Part shown: in pieces, positions 24,633-32,368 of the stretch
Layout of the letters: each line of letters begins with the position of its first letter
Numbering within the stretch: position 1 is the stretch's first letter
From: Acutalibacter sp. 1XD8-36
GTDB taxonomy: Bacteria > Bacillota > Clostridia > Oscillospirales > Acutalibacteraceae
Assembly (NCBI RefSeq): GCF_009917525.1
Contig: NZ_QZDU01000003.1
Coordinates: 1 to 64,000, forward strand
DNA length: 64,000 nucleotides
Direction: 5' to 3'
Translations under genes and position numbers: made by a program
Notes under the pieces: model-generated
What the model saw: only the letters and a program-made list of their open reading frames with translations
Databases searched by the model: none
Told to the model about the DNA's origin: nothing

Positions 24633-26717
24633 ATGTCTAAACTAGTGATTGTGGAGTCGCCCTCAAAGGCGAAGACCATTCAGAAATATCTCGGGCCCGA
24701 CTATGAGGTAGTGGCCTCTATGGGCCATGTGCGGGACCTGCCGAAAGCCAGGCTCTGCGTGGATGTGAAGGACCATTTTAAGCCCAAGTACACCATAATA
24801 AAGGGCAAGGAGGCGCTGGTAAAGGAGCTGAAGGCGGCGGCGAAGAAGTCCGACGGCGTGCTGCTGGCTACCGACCCTGACAGAGAGGGCGAGGCCATCT
24901 CCTGGCATTTGGCGTACATTCTGGATTTGCCGGAGGACGCCCTTGACAGGGTGACGTTTAACGAGATAACCAAGACCGGGGTGGCCGACGGCATGGCTAA
25001 CCCCCGGGCCATTGACATGGACTTGGTAAACGCCCAGCAGGCCCGCAGGATTCTTGACAGGCTGGTGGGCTATACCCTAAGCCCATTTTTGGTGAAGACC
25101 ATCAGGAAGGGCCTCTCCGCCGGGCGGGTGCAGTCTGTGGCGGTGCGCATGATTGTGGACCGGGAGGAGGAGATAAGGGCCTTTGTGCCGAAGGAATACT
25201 GGAGCATTGACGCGAAGCTCACGGCCCCCCCGGCAAGGGTCGTGTTCCCCGCGGCTTTCTATGGGGATGAGAGCGGGGAGATTGAGATTGCCAATAAGGA
25301 GCAGGCGGACGGTATTTTAGCCGAGCTCCAAAATGAGGAGTTTATAGTGGGGCCGGTGAAGAAGGGCAGGCGCAGCCGCCAGCCCGCGCCGCCGTTTATC
25401 ACCTCTACCATGCAGCAGGAGGCCTCCAAGCGCCTGGGCTTCCAGGCCTACCGCACCATGCGGGCGGCCCAGGAACTCTATGAGGGCGTGGACATTGAAG
25501 GCCAGGGGGCTGTGGGCCTTATCACCTATATGCGTACCGACTCGCTGAGGGTTTCTGAGGACGCCATAAGGGACGCGGCCCAGTTCATAGAGGGGCGCTG
25601 GGGGGAGAAGTACCTGCCGCCAAAGCCCAGGCACTATAAGTCCCGGGCAGGGGCCCAGGACGGGCACGAGGCCATACGGCCCTCCACTATCAGCCTCACC
25701 CCCGAGCAGGTGAAGGACTCCCTCACTGCCGACCAGTATAAGCTGTATAAGCTCATATGGGAGAGGTTTATCTCCAGCCAGATGGCAAACTGCGTGCTGA
25801 ATACCACCCAGGCCACTATAAAAGCGGGGAGGTATATCTTTAAGGCCAGCGGCTTTAATGTGAACTTTGAGGGCTTCACGGCCTTGTATGAGGAGACCAA
25901 GGAGGACGACGAGAAGGCAGGGAAGGATTTGCCGCCGCTTGAGGAGGGGATGAAGCTCAGGGTGCGGGAGGTCTTGGGCAACCAGCACTTTACACAGCCG
26001 CCCCCAAGGTACACAGAGGCCTCGCTGATAAAGACCCTGGAGGAGAACGGAATCGGCAGGCCCTCCACCTATGCAGCCACCATCTCCACCATCACCATGC
26101 GGGAGTATGTGACAAGGGAGGGCAAGGCCTTTAAGCCCACAGAGCTGGGTGAGGTCATCACCGGGCTTATGAAGGAGCAGTTCCCGAAGATAGTGAACGT
26201 CCGGTTTACCGCCCAGGTGGAAGACGATTTGGATGCGGTACAGCGGGGGGACGAGGAGTGGGTGGACACCCTTCAGAGCTTCTATGACGACTTTGACAAG
26301 ACCGTGCAGAAGGCAAAGAAGGCCATGGACGGTGTGAAGATACACCTGAAGGAGGACGAGACCGACGAGATATGCGATAAGTGCGGGCGGCCAATGGTGG
26401 TAAAGCACGGGCGCTTCGGCAAGTTCATCGCCTGCTCGGGGTATCCGGAGTGCCAGAATATAAAGAAGATAGTGAAGCCCACCGGGGCGGAATGCCCCAA
26501 GTGCGGGGGGAATATTATAGAGCGCAAGTCCAAAAAGGGCAGGGTGTTCTACGGCTGCGACAGATACCCCGAGTGTGACTTTGTGAGCTGGGACCCGCCA
26601 AGCCGCGAGAAATGCCCGGTCTGCGGCAAGGTGCTTTTGCAGAAGAAGACTAAGGATAAGCGGCTCTACTGCGTAACAGAGGGCTGTACATTCCCGGGCA
26701 GGGAGCCCAAGGAGTAG
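24633..26717 (+). CDS. topA: DNA topoisomerase I
   Basis: A 694-residue type IA topoisomerase that relaxes negative supercoils. The Toprim domain (LVIVESPSKAKTIQKYL, TDPDREGEAISWH) is followed by the active-site tyrosine in GLITYMRTDSLR (near residue 299) and three C-terminal Cys4 zinc ribbons (CDKCGRPM..., CPKCGGNI..., CPVCGKVL...). Normal length. It forms an operon with dprA before it and trmFO three bases after it. Confidence 0.98.
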   Translation: MSKLVIVESPSKAKTIQKYLGPDYEVVASMGHVRDLPKARLCVDVKDHFKPKYTIIKGKEALVKELKAAAKKSDGVLLATDPDREGEAISWHLAYILDLPEDALDRVTFNEITKTGVADGMANPRAIDMDLVNAQQARRILDRLVGYTLSPFLVKTIRKGLSAGRVQSVAVRMIVDREEEIRAFVPKEYWSIDAKLTAPPARVVFPAAFYGDESGEIEIANKEQADGILAELQNEEFIVGPVKKGRRSRQPAPPFITSTMQQEASKRLGFQAYRTMRAAQELYEGVDIEGQGAVGLITYMRTDSLRVSEDAIRDAAQFIEGRWGEKYLPPKPRHYKSRAGAQDGHEAIRPSTISLTPEQVKDSLTADQYKLYKLIWERFISSQMANCVLNTTQATIKAGRYIFKASGFNVNFEGFTALYEETKEDDEKAGKDLPPLEEGMKLRVREVLGNQHFTQPPPRYTEASLIKTLEENGIGRPSTYAATISTITMREYVTREGKAFKPTELGEVITGLMKEQFPKIVNVRFTAQVEDDLDAVQRGDEEWVDTLQSFYDDFDKTVQKAKKAMDGVKIHLKEDETDEICDKCGRPMVVKHGRFGKFIACSGYPECQNIKKIVKPTGAECPKCGGNIIERKSKKGRVFYGCDRYPECDFVSWDPPSREKCPVCGKVLLQKKTKDKRLYCVTEGCTFPGREPKE

Positions 26718-26720
26718 ATT

Positions 26721-28028
26721 ATGGAGAGCATAACCGTTATAGGCGGGGGACTGGCAGGGTGTGAGGCCGCCTGGCAGATTGCGAGGCAGGGCGTGGGGGT
26801 GAGGCTGCTTGAGATGAAGCCGGAGAAATTTTCCCCCGCCCATAAGAGCCGGGGGCTGGCGGAGCTGGTCTGCTCAAACTCACTAAAGGCCGCGCGGACA
26901 GAGAGTGCGGCCGGGCTCCTCAAGGAGGAAATGCGGCGGCTGGGCTCTCTGCTGATGGACTGCGCCGGAAAATGCCAGGTGCCCGCAGGGGGTGCGCTGG
27001 CAGTGGACAGGGACGAGTTCTCAAGGCTGGCAACTGAAGCCATAGAGAATGAGCCGCTTATAGAGCTATGCAGGCAGGAGGCCGAGAGTCTGCCCGAAGG
27101 GGTGGCGGTCATAGCCAGCGGGCCCCTGACTTCGGACGGGCTGGCAGCCGGAATAGAGAGGCTCTGCGGCGGGAGGCTGAGCTTTTTTGACGCGGCAGCT
27201 CCTATTGTTACGGCGGAGAGTATAGATATGTCAAGGTGCTTTGCCGCCTCAAGGTACGGGCGGGGGGACAGCGACTATATCAACTGCCCTATGAACAAAG
27301 AGGAGTACGAGAGCTTTATGGGGGAGCTTTTGAAGGCGGAGAGGGCGCCCCTGCACGGCTGCGACACGGCCTCCCCAAAGGTCTATGAGGGCTGTATGCC
27401 CATAGAGGTGCTGGCCTCAAGGGGGCTCGACGCTGCCAGGTTCGGTCCGATGAAGCCGGTGGGGCTTGTGGATCCAAATACCGGGCACAGGCCCTGGGCC
27501 GTGGTGCAGCTGCGCACGGAGAACAGGGAGAAGACCCTTTATAACCTGGTGGGCTTCCAGACAAATTTGAAGTTCGGGGAGCAGAAGCGGGTGTTCGGAA
27601 TGATACCGGGGCTTGCAAACGCCGAGTTCATGCGCTATGGCGTAATGCACAGGAATACGTTCCTGGATTCCCCAAGGCTCCTGAACGGGGATTTTTCCAT
27701 GAGAGAGAGGCCGGAGCTTTTCTTTGCCGGGCAGATGACCGGCGTTGAAGGGTATATGGAGTCGGCGGCGTCGGGAATGCTGGCGGGGCTGAACGCCGTG
27801 AGAAGGCTTAGGGGGCAGGACAGCCTTGTGCTGCCAGATACCACCATGATGGGGGCGCTGAGCCGGTATATATCCGGGTATGAGGGGAAGGATTTCCAGC
27901 CTATGGGGGCGAACTTCGGCATACTGCCGCCCCTTGGCGCCCATATCAGGGACAAGCGGGAGAGGTACAGTGAGCTTGCACAGCGGGCTCTCAGGGACCT
28001 GGAAAGGAGCGTAATATGCGCATTATAG
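26721..28028 (+). CDS. trmFO: Folate/FAD-dependent tRNA-U54 methyltransferase
   Basis: A 435-residue flavoenzyme that makes m5U54 in the T-loop using methylenetetrahydrofolate. It shows the FAD motif VIGGGLAGCEAAWQIA, the ELVCSNSLKA segment, and late GYMESAASGMLAGLNA. Its ribosome site AAGGAG is inside the end of topA. It overlaps plsX by 13 bases. The topA-trmFO order is widespread in Firmicutes. Confidence 0.97.
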   Translation: MESITVIGGGLAGCEAAWQIARQGVGVRLLEMKPEKFSPAHKSRGLAELVCSNSLKAARTESAAGLLKEEMRRLGSLLMDCAGKCQVPAGGALAVDRDEFSRLATEAIENEPLIELCRQEAESLPEGVAVIASGPLTSDGLAAGIERLCGGRLSFFDAAAPIVTAESIDMSRCFAASRYGRGDSDYINCPMNKEEYESFMGELLKAERAPLHGCDTASPKVYEGCMPIEVLASRGLDAARFGPMKPVGLVDPNTGHRPWAVVQLRTENREKTLYNLVGFQTNLKFGEQKRVFGMIPGLANAEFMRYGVMHRNTFLDSPRLLNGDFSMRERPELFFAGQMTGVEGYMESAASGMLAGLNAVRRLRGQDSLVLPDTTMMGALSRYISGYEGKDFQPMGANFGILPPLGAHIRDKRERYSELAQRALRDLERSVICAL

Positions 28029-29020
28029 TTGACGGTTTCGGCGGGGACAACGCCCCGGGGGAGATACTGCTGGGCTGCGCCCGGGCGATGGATGTGCTGG
28101 GCATAGATATAAGCGTGTCGGGGGATAAGGACAAGCTTTTGAGGAGCGCAAGGGAGCTGGGGATTGAGGGCAGCTTTAACAAAATGGAGGTCCTGCACTG
28201 CACGGATGTGCTCACCATGGAGGACGACCCGGAGAGCGTACTCAAATCAAAGTCCGAAAGCTCCATGGCTGTGGGTATGCAGGCCCTGAGAGAGGGCAGG
28301 GGCGACGCCTTTGCCAGCGCCGGGAACAGCGGGGCCCTGGCCTTTGGGGCCACAATGATAGTCAAGAGGATTAAGGGCGTGAAGCGGATAGCCTTCGCGC
28401 CGGTGCTGCCCACGGCAGGCACGCCATTTATGATATCCGACGGCGGGGCGAACGTGGTGTGCCGGGCGGATATGCTGCTGCAGTTCGGGATTATGGGCTC
28501 GGTGTACATGGAGAAGGTCATGGGGGTCAGGAGCCCTCGGGTGGGCCTTGTGAACGTGGGCACAGAGGAGCATAAGGGGGACGACCTGAGAAGGGAGGCC
28601 CACGAGCTTTTGAAGGGCTGCGGCGGGATAAACTTTATCGGGAACATAGAGCCGAGGGACATTCCCTATGGCGTGTGCGACGTGGCTGTTGCCGACGGCT
28701 TTACTGGGAATACCGTGCTGAAGCTCTACGAGGGCACGGCCCTTGCCATGATGGGCATGGTGAAGGATATCTTCAAAAAGTCTTTAAAGAACAAGCTGGC
28801 CGCTGGTATGATATACGGGGATTTGCAGGGGCTCAAAAAGAATATGGACTATAACTCATATGGCGGCGCGCCCCTTATAGGGGCCTCGAAGCCGGTGTTT
28901 AAAATGCACGGCAACGCCAAGGCCTACGCGGTACAGAGCGCCCTGAAGCTTGTGCGGGATTGCACGGAGTCGGGGTTTGTGGAGGCTATAGCAGCGGAGC
29001 TTGGGAAGAAGGAGCAATAA
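28016..29020 (+). CDS. plsX: Phosphate acyltransferase PlsX
   Basis: A 334-residue enzyme forming acyl-phosphate from acyl-ACP for phospholipid synthesis. It begins IIVDGFGGDNAPGEIL and contains NSGALAFGATMIVKRIKGVKR, DGGANV and GFTGNTVLKLYEGTA. AAAGGAG is within the trmFO end. Unlike many Firmicutes, no acpP gene lies between plsX and rnc. Confidence 0.96.
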   Translation: MRIIVDGFGGDNAPGEILLGCARAMDVLGIDISVSGDKDKLLRSARELGIEGSFNKMEVLHCTDVLTMEDDPESVLKSKSESSMAVGMQALREGRGDAFASAGNSGALAFGATMIVKRIKGVKRIAFAPVLPTAGTPFMISDGGANVVCRADMLLQFGIMGSVYMEKVMGVRSPRVGLVNVGTEEHKGDDLRREAHELLKGCGGINFIGNIEPRDIPYGVCDVAVADGFTGNTVLKLYEGTALAMMGMVKDIFKKSLKNKLAAGMIYGDLQGLKKNMDYNSYGGAPLIGASKPVFKMHGNAKAYAVQSALKLVRDCTESGFVEAIAAELGKKEQ

Positions 29021-29038
29021 GTTTTGGGAGGTGCCGGG

Positions 29039-29719
29039 ATGAGGCCACTGGAGGAATACGAGAAGCTGATAGGCTATGAGTTCAGGGATAAAAAGCTGCT
29101 GGAGACGGCGCTGACCCATTCCTCATATGCCAACGAGCATAAGACCGACAGCTATGAGCGGCTGGAGTTTTTAGGGGACTCGGTGCTGGGATTTGTCACA
29201 GCTGAATATCTCTACGGGAACCTGGAGGGCCTTTCCGAGGGCCAGCTCACGAAAACCAGGGCGGCTTTGGTGTGCGAGAAATCCCTCTGCGGGTTTTCAA
29301 GGTCTCTGGAGGTGGGGAGCTTCCTGCGGCTGAGCCACGGCGAAATGCACTCCGGCGGGCGGGAGCGGTCCAGCATACTGGCGGATGTGTTCGAGTCCAC
29401 CACCGCCGCCATCTATCTTGACAGCGGGGGGATTACAGCCGCAAAGGAGTTTATTCTGCGATTTATAATCCCTGCCGCAAAGACCAGGGGGCAGAAGGCC
29501 TTTAAGGACTATAAGACCACCCTGCAGGAGATAATCCAGCAAAACCCGGAGGAGCGGCTTGTGTATGTGCTCACAGGGGAGAGCGGGCCGGACCATCAGA
29601 AGCATTTTACAGTTGAAGTGCACCTTAACAGCAACGTGATAGGCAAGGGCGGCGGCAGGAGCAAGAAGGAGGCCGAGCAGCAGGCCGCCCGGGAAGCCCT
29701 GGAGCTGATGGGCTACTGA
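29039..29719 (+). CDS. rnc: Ribonuclease III
   Basis: A 226-residue double-strand-specific RNase for rRNA and mRNA processing. The RNase III signature ERLEFLGDSVLGFV, the acidic catalytic set (E, D in that motif; DVFES near residue 120) and a C-terminal dsRNA-binding domain (YKTTLQEIIQQNPE ... GGGRSKKEAEQQAAREAL) are intact. ATG 29039 has GGGAGG at 29026-29031; the upstream TTG 29024 is unlikely. The stop overlaps the next start by one base. Confidence 0.97.
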   Translation: MRPLEEYEKLIGYEFRDKKLLETALTHSSYANEHKTDSYERLEFLGDSVLGFVTAEYLYGNLEGLSEGQLTKTRAALVCEKSLCGFSRSLEVGSFLRLSHGEMHSGGRERSSILADVFESTTAAIYLDSGGITAAKEFILRFIIPAAKTRGQKAFKDYKTTLQEIIQQNPEERLVYVLTGESGPDHQKHFTVEVHLNSNVIGKGGGRSKKEAEQQAAREALELMGY

Positions 29720-30765
29720 TGGGCAGGCACGCGAATATCGCAATATTTGTGCCCCATTTAGGCTGTCCGCGCCAGTGCAGCTTCTGCGAGCAGAGGACAA
29801 TCACCGGGCAGGTGAGGGAGCCGGGGCCGGAGGATGTGCTCTCGGCGGCAGATACGGCAGTCAGGTTCCTTAAGAACTGCTCAGAGGCCGAAATAGCCTT
29901 CTTTGGTGGGAGCTTTACTGCCATTGACCGGGGGTACATGCTCTCGCTGCTGGAGGCGGCCAAATTGGCCGTGGAGCGGTACGGCTTTAAGGGGGTCAGG
30001 TGCTCTACCCGACCGGACGCCATAGACCATGAGGTGCTGGACATCCTCAAGGAGCATAGGGTCACTGCCGTGGAGCTGGGGGCTCAGTCCATGGACGATG
30101 GCGTGCTCACAGCCAACAGGCGGGGGCATACCGCCGGGGATACAAAAAGGGCTGCCGGGCTTATACGCCGGGCGGGTCTGGAGCTGGGCCTTCAGATGAT
30201 GACCGGGCTCTATACCGATACGGACGAAAAAGCCCTTGAGACTGCCCGGGAGCTCATAGCGCTGGGGCCGGTGACCGCGAGGGTATACCCCACCATGGTG
30301 CTGCCGGGGACAGAGCTGTGCAGGCTCTATAATGAGGGGCTTTACAGGCCGCAGGAGCTGGGCGAAGCTGTGGAGCTCTGCGCGAAGCTCCTGGAGCTCT
30401 TTGAGGGCGCGGGAGTGAGTGTGATACGCATGGGCCTGCACCCCGGGCAGGAGCTGGAGGAGCGGATGGTGGCGGGGCCGTACCACCAGGCTTTCCGGCA
30501 GCTGGTGGAGAGCAGAAGGTTTCTTAAAAGGCTCCTTGCAGGGCTGGGAGAGCCGGGGGAGTATAGGGTGTCGGTAAACCCCAGGGACATCTCCACGGCG
30601 CTGGGCCAGGGCAAGGAGAACGTAAGGCGGCTGAAGGCCGAAGGTTACACGGTGACGTTTATACAGGACGAGAGCGTCCCGCGAAGCGGGGTAAAAGTTT
30701 CGTCAACCTTTTTAAAGGTTGCAGGGGTCTTGGGGGCAGAGCCCCCGAGCCGCCGGAGGCCGTAA
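29719..30765 (+). CDS. Radical SAM protein (Elp3-like fold)
   Basis: A 348-residue radical SAM protein. The cluster motif is CPRQCSFC near residue 16, followed by FFGGSFTAIDRGYM and STRPDAID, typical of the Elp3/HemN-like subclass that sits between rnc and smc in Clostridia. It lacks the acetyltransferase half of Elp3, so it is not a full tRNA elongator enzyme; substrate unknown. The last 20 or so residues (from about VSSTF to the stop) are encoded by a dispersed repeat (30705-30765) and look foreign to the family. Confidence 0.85.
   Translation: MGRHANIAIFVPHLGCPRQCSFCEQRTITGQVREPGPEDVLSAADTAVRFLKNCSEAEIAFFGGSFTAIDRGYMLSLLEAAKLAVERYGFKGVRCSTRPDAIDHEVLDILKEHRVTAVELGAQSMDDGVLTANRRGHTAGDTKRAAGLIRRAGLELGLQMMTGLYTDTDEKALETARELIALGPVTARVYPTMVLPGTELCRLYNEGLYRPQELGEAVELCAKLLELFEGAGVSVIRMGLHPGQELEERMVAGPYHQAFRQLVESRRFLKRLLAGLGEPGEYRVSVNPRDISTALGQGKENVRRLKAEGYTVTFIQDESVPRSGVKVSSTFLKVAGVLGAEPPSRRRP
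30705..30765 (+). repeat. Modular GC-rich dispersed repeat, copy 2
   Basis: Layout: hairpin AACCTTTTTAAAGGTT, GCAGGGG, hairpin GGGGGCAGAGCCCCC, then GCCGGAGGCCGTAA. The last two modules match copy 1 (15487-15551), but the first hairpin differs. The TAA of this repeat is the stop codon of the radical SAM gene. Confidence 0.65.
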
Positions 30766-30772
30766 CCCTACA

Positions 30773-30808
30773 CAAAAAATTCAGGCATTTCACAGAGTGA
30801 AATGCCTG
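30773..30808 (-). terminator. Terminator of the PNPOx-like gene
   Basis: CAGGCATTTCAC (30782-30793) pairs perfectly with GTGAAATGCCTG (30797-30808) around loop AGA. On the minus strand it runs into AATTTTTTG. It also separates this gene from the convergent radical SAM gene. Confidence 0.85.
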
Positions 30809-30817
30809 GCAGAAACC

Positions 30818-31252
30818 TTAAAACGCCCCTTTAACTTCCGTATAGTCCACCCATAAGCTATAGCTTTTAGTGGTGAACCTAAGCACCGCGAAATTCTCAG
30901 CCTCCGGCCCAGAGAAATGGTCTGCAAGGCCATCGTACCACATTTCGCGCTTGGTCTCTAGGTCGGTGCATACCTGGACCTCGCCCATAAGCGCGATGTG
31001 GTACATGTGGTCGCCGTCCAAGTTAAGGCATAAGCAGGCTTTAGGGTTTGCGCGGAAACGCACAGAACTGGGCGCGCCAACCCCGGTGCAGAGGGTGAGC
31101 CAGCGGATGCCGTCGTGCTTAGAGATACTGATGGTGGTGGTGGCCGGGCAGCCGTCGGAGTCTATGCCGGTAAGAGTGCAGTAGTTGGCAGCGCGGATGC
31201 GCTGGTCGATGATGGCTCCGGCTTTTTGGATGATTTCCTGAGTGTTTGGCAT
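30818..31252 (-). CDS. Pyridoxamine 5'-phosphate oxidase-like flavoprotein
   Basis: A 144-residue split-barrel FMN-binding protein of the PNPOx-like/general-stress class. Features: N-terminal helix EIIQKAGAIIDQRIRAAN, then YCTLTGIDSDGCPATTTIS, KHDGIRWLTLCTG and NPKACLCLNLD. Cofactor may be FMN, F420-like or heme; substrate unknown. It is a lone minus-strand gene placed between the radical SAM gene and smc, where rnc-smc regions are normally contiguous. Confidence 0.8.
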   Translation of the reverse strand: MPNTQEIIQKAGAIIDQRIRAANYCTLTGIDSDGCPATTTISISKHDGIRWLTLCTGVGAPSSVRFRANPKACLCLNLDGDHMYHIALMGEVQVCTDLETKREMWYDGLADHFSGPEAENFAVLRFTTKSYSLWVDYTEVKGAF

Positions 31253-31341
31253 TGTAATGCCCTCCTTTATGGGTTTATGCTTGTATTATAGAGGATGAAA
31301 CATGACAACAGTATGTCGTGTTTATGAGAGGAGAAAAAATA

Positions 31342-31839
31342 ATGGGCAGACAGAAGCTGATAATTTTAAGCGGCTCGCCCTGCGTGGGCAAGAGCACAGC
31401 GGGTGATTTGCTGTTTCAGATGTATGAGAACTCAGCGTATCTTGACGGGGACTGGTGCTGGTGCGTAAACCCTTTTAAGCTGGACGACCCCAGGCTCCGG
31501 GAGGGGGACAGGGCCATGTCCGCGGTGCTGTCCAACTATCTCAGGCTGAGCTTTGACTATGTGGTGTTCTGCTCAGTAGTTGCAATGTATGAGAATATCC
31601 GCGAGGGCATACTCGGGGATATCACTGAGGAGGGCTATCAGGTGATAGGCTTCACGCTGACCTGTTCGGAGGAGACCCTGAGGGAGCGGCACAAGCATAG
31701 GGGCGATAAGAACGAGTGCTCCATGGAGTGGCTGAGGCTGCCAAGCTATCCGGGGGACCATGTGATTTATACCGACGGAAAGTCCCCGAAGGAAGTGGCG
31801 CTGATGATGAAGGAAATAATTGACGGCTATGGAGATTAG
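31342..31839 (+). CDS. P-loop nucleotide kinase-like protein
   Basis: A 165-residue P-loop protein. The Walker A motif is GSPCVGKST near residue 10, and the lid region has RHKHRGDK. It resembles small nucleoside or antibiotic-type kinases of the AAA_33 group; substrate unknown. The ATG at 31342 follows GAGGAG (31328-31333). Starts at 31318 and 31324 are possible but lack a ribosome site. Its end overlaps the GNAT gene by 11 bases. Confidence 0.7.
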   Translation: MGRQKLIILSGSPCVGKSTAGDLLFQMYENSAYLDGDWCWCVNPFKLDDPRLREGDRAMSAVLSNYLRLSFDYVVFCSVVAMYENIREGILGDITEEGYQVIGFTLTCSEETLRERHKHRGDKNECSMEWLRLPSYPGDHVIYTDGKSPKEVALMMKEIIDGYGD

Positions 31840-32368
31840 GACCGGGGACCTTATCCTGCGCACAGCGGGGCCTGAGGATATAGGGGAGATATCCCGCATG
31901 TGGGACTTTGAGAAGGGGGCTATTTCCCGGGACGAGGCCGTGAAGGTGCTGGAGCGCATGGGGGAGAACCATAGGAGGAATACCCCCGGAAGCATATGGC
32001 ATTTATGCCTGGCGGTCACAAAAAGGGAGGAGTCCGGAAGGATAATAGGCTGGTGCGGGCTGGACGGCACATCGGGGGAGGAGCTGCACATTTTCTACTC
32101 CATTGAACCCGATTACAGGGGCAGGGGATATGCGTTCCAGGCCGCCCGGGCAGTGCTGGGCTATGCCTTTACCAAGGCCGGGGCGCCATTTGTGAACGGC
32201 GGCTGTGACAAGGACAACCGGGCCTCATACCGGGTGATGGAGAAGGCCGGTATGAGGCGGGCGGGGGAGAATGAGAACGGCGACCCGATTTTCTATTTGA
32301 GCAAGGAGACTTACCTAGATGATATTAAAATCGCTGGAGCTGCAGGGCTTCAAGACCTTCCCGGATAA
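31829..32368 (+). CDS. GNAT-family N-acetyltransferase
   Basis: A 179-residue acetyltransferase. The acetyl-CoA loop is IEPDYRGRGYAFQAAR, followed by NGGCDKDNRASYRVMEKAGM, the classic strand-helix ending of the RimJ/RimL-like group. Target unknown. It overlaps the kinase gene by 11 bases and runs 50 bases into smc, which starts in another frame. This long overlap suggests recent insertion upstream of smc. Confidence 0.85.
   Translation: MEIRTGDLILRTAGPEDIGEISRMWDFEKGAISRDEAVKVLERMGENHRRNTPGSIWHLCLAVTKREESGRIIGWCGLDGTSGEELHIFYSIEPDYRGRGYAFQAARAVLGYAFTKAGAPFVNGGCDKDNRASYRVMEKAGMRRAGENENGDPIFYLSKETYLDDIKIAGAAGLQDLPG

Noticed and set aside
25317-26843. A 508-codon minus-strand frame
   Set aside because: It lies antisense to topA, which has all family motifs; the frame is a by-product of GC-rich codon use.
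29020-29039. A small acpP between plsX and rnc
   Set aside because: Only 18 bases separate the genes; there is no space for acpP.
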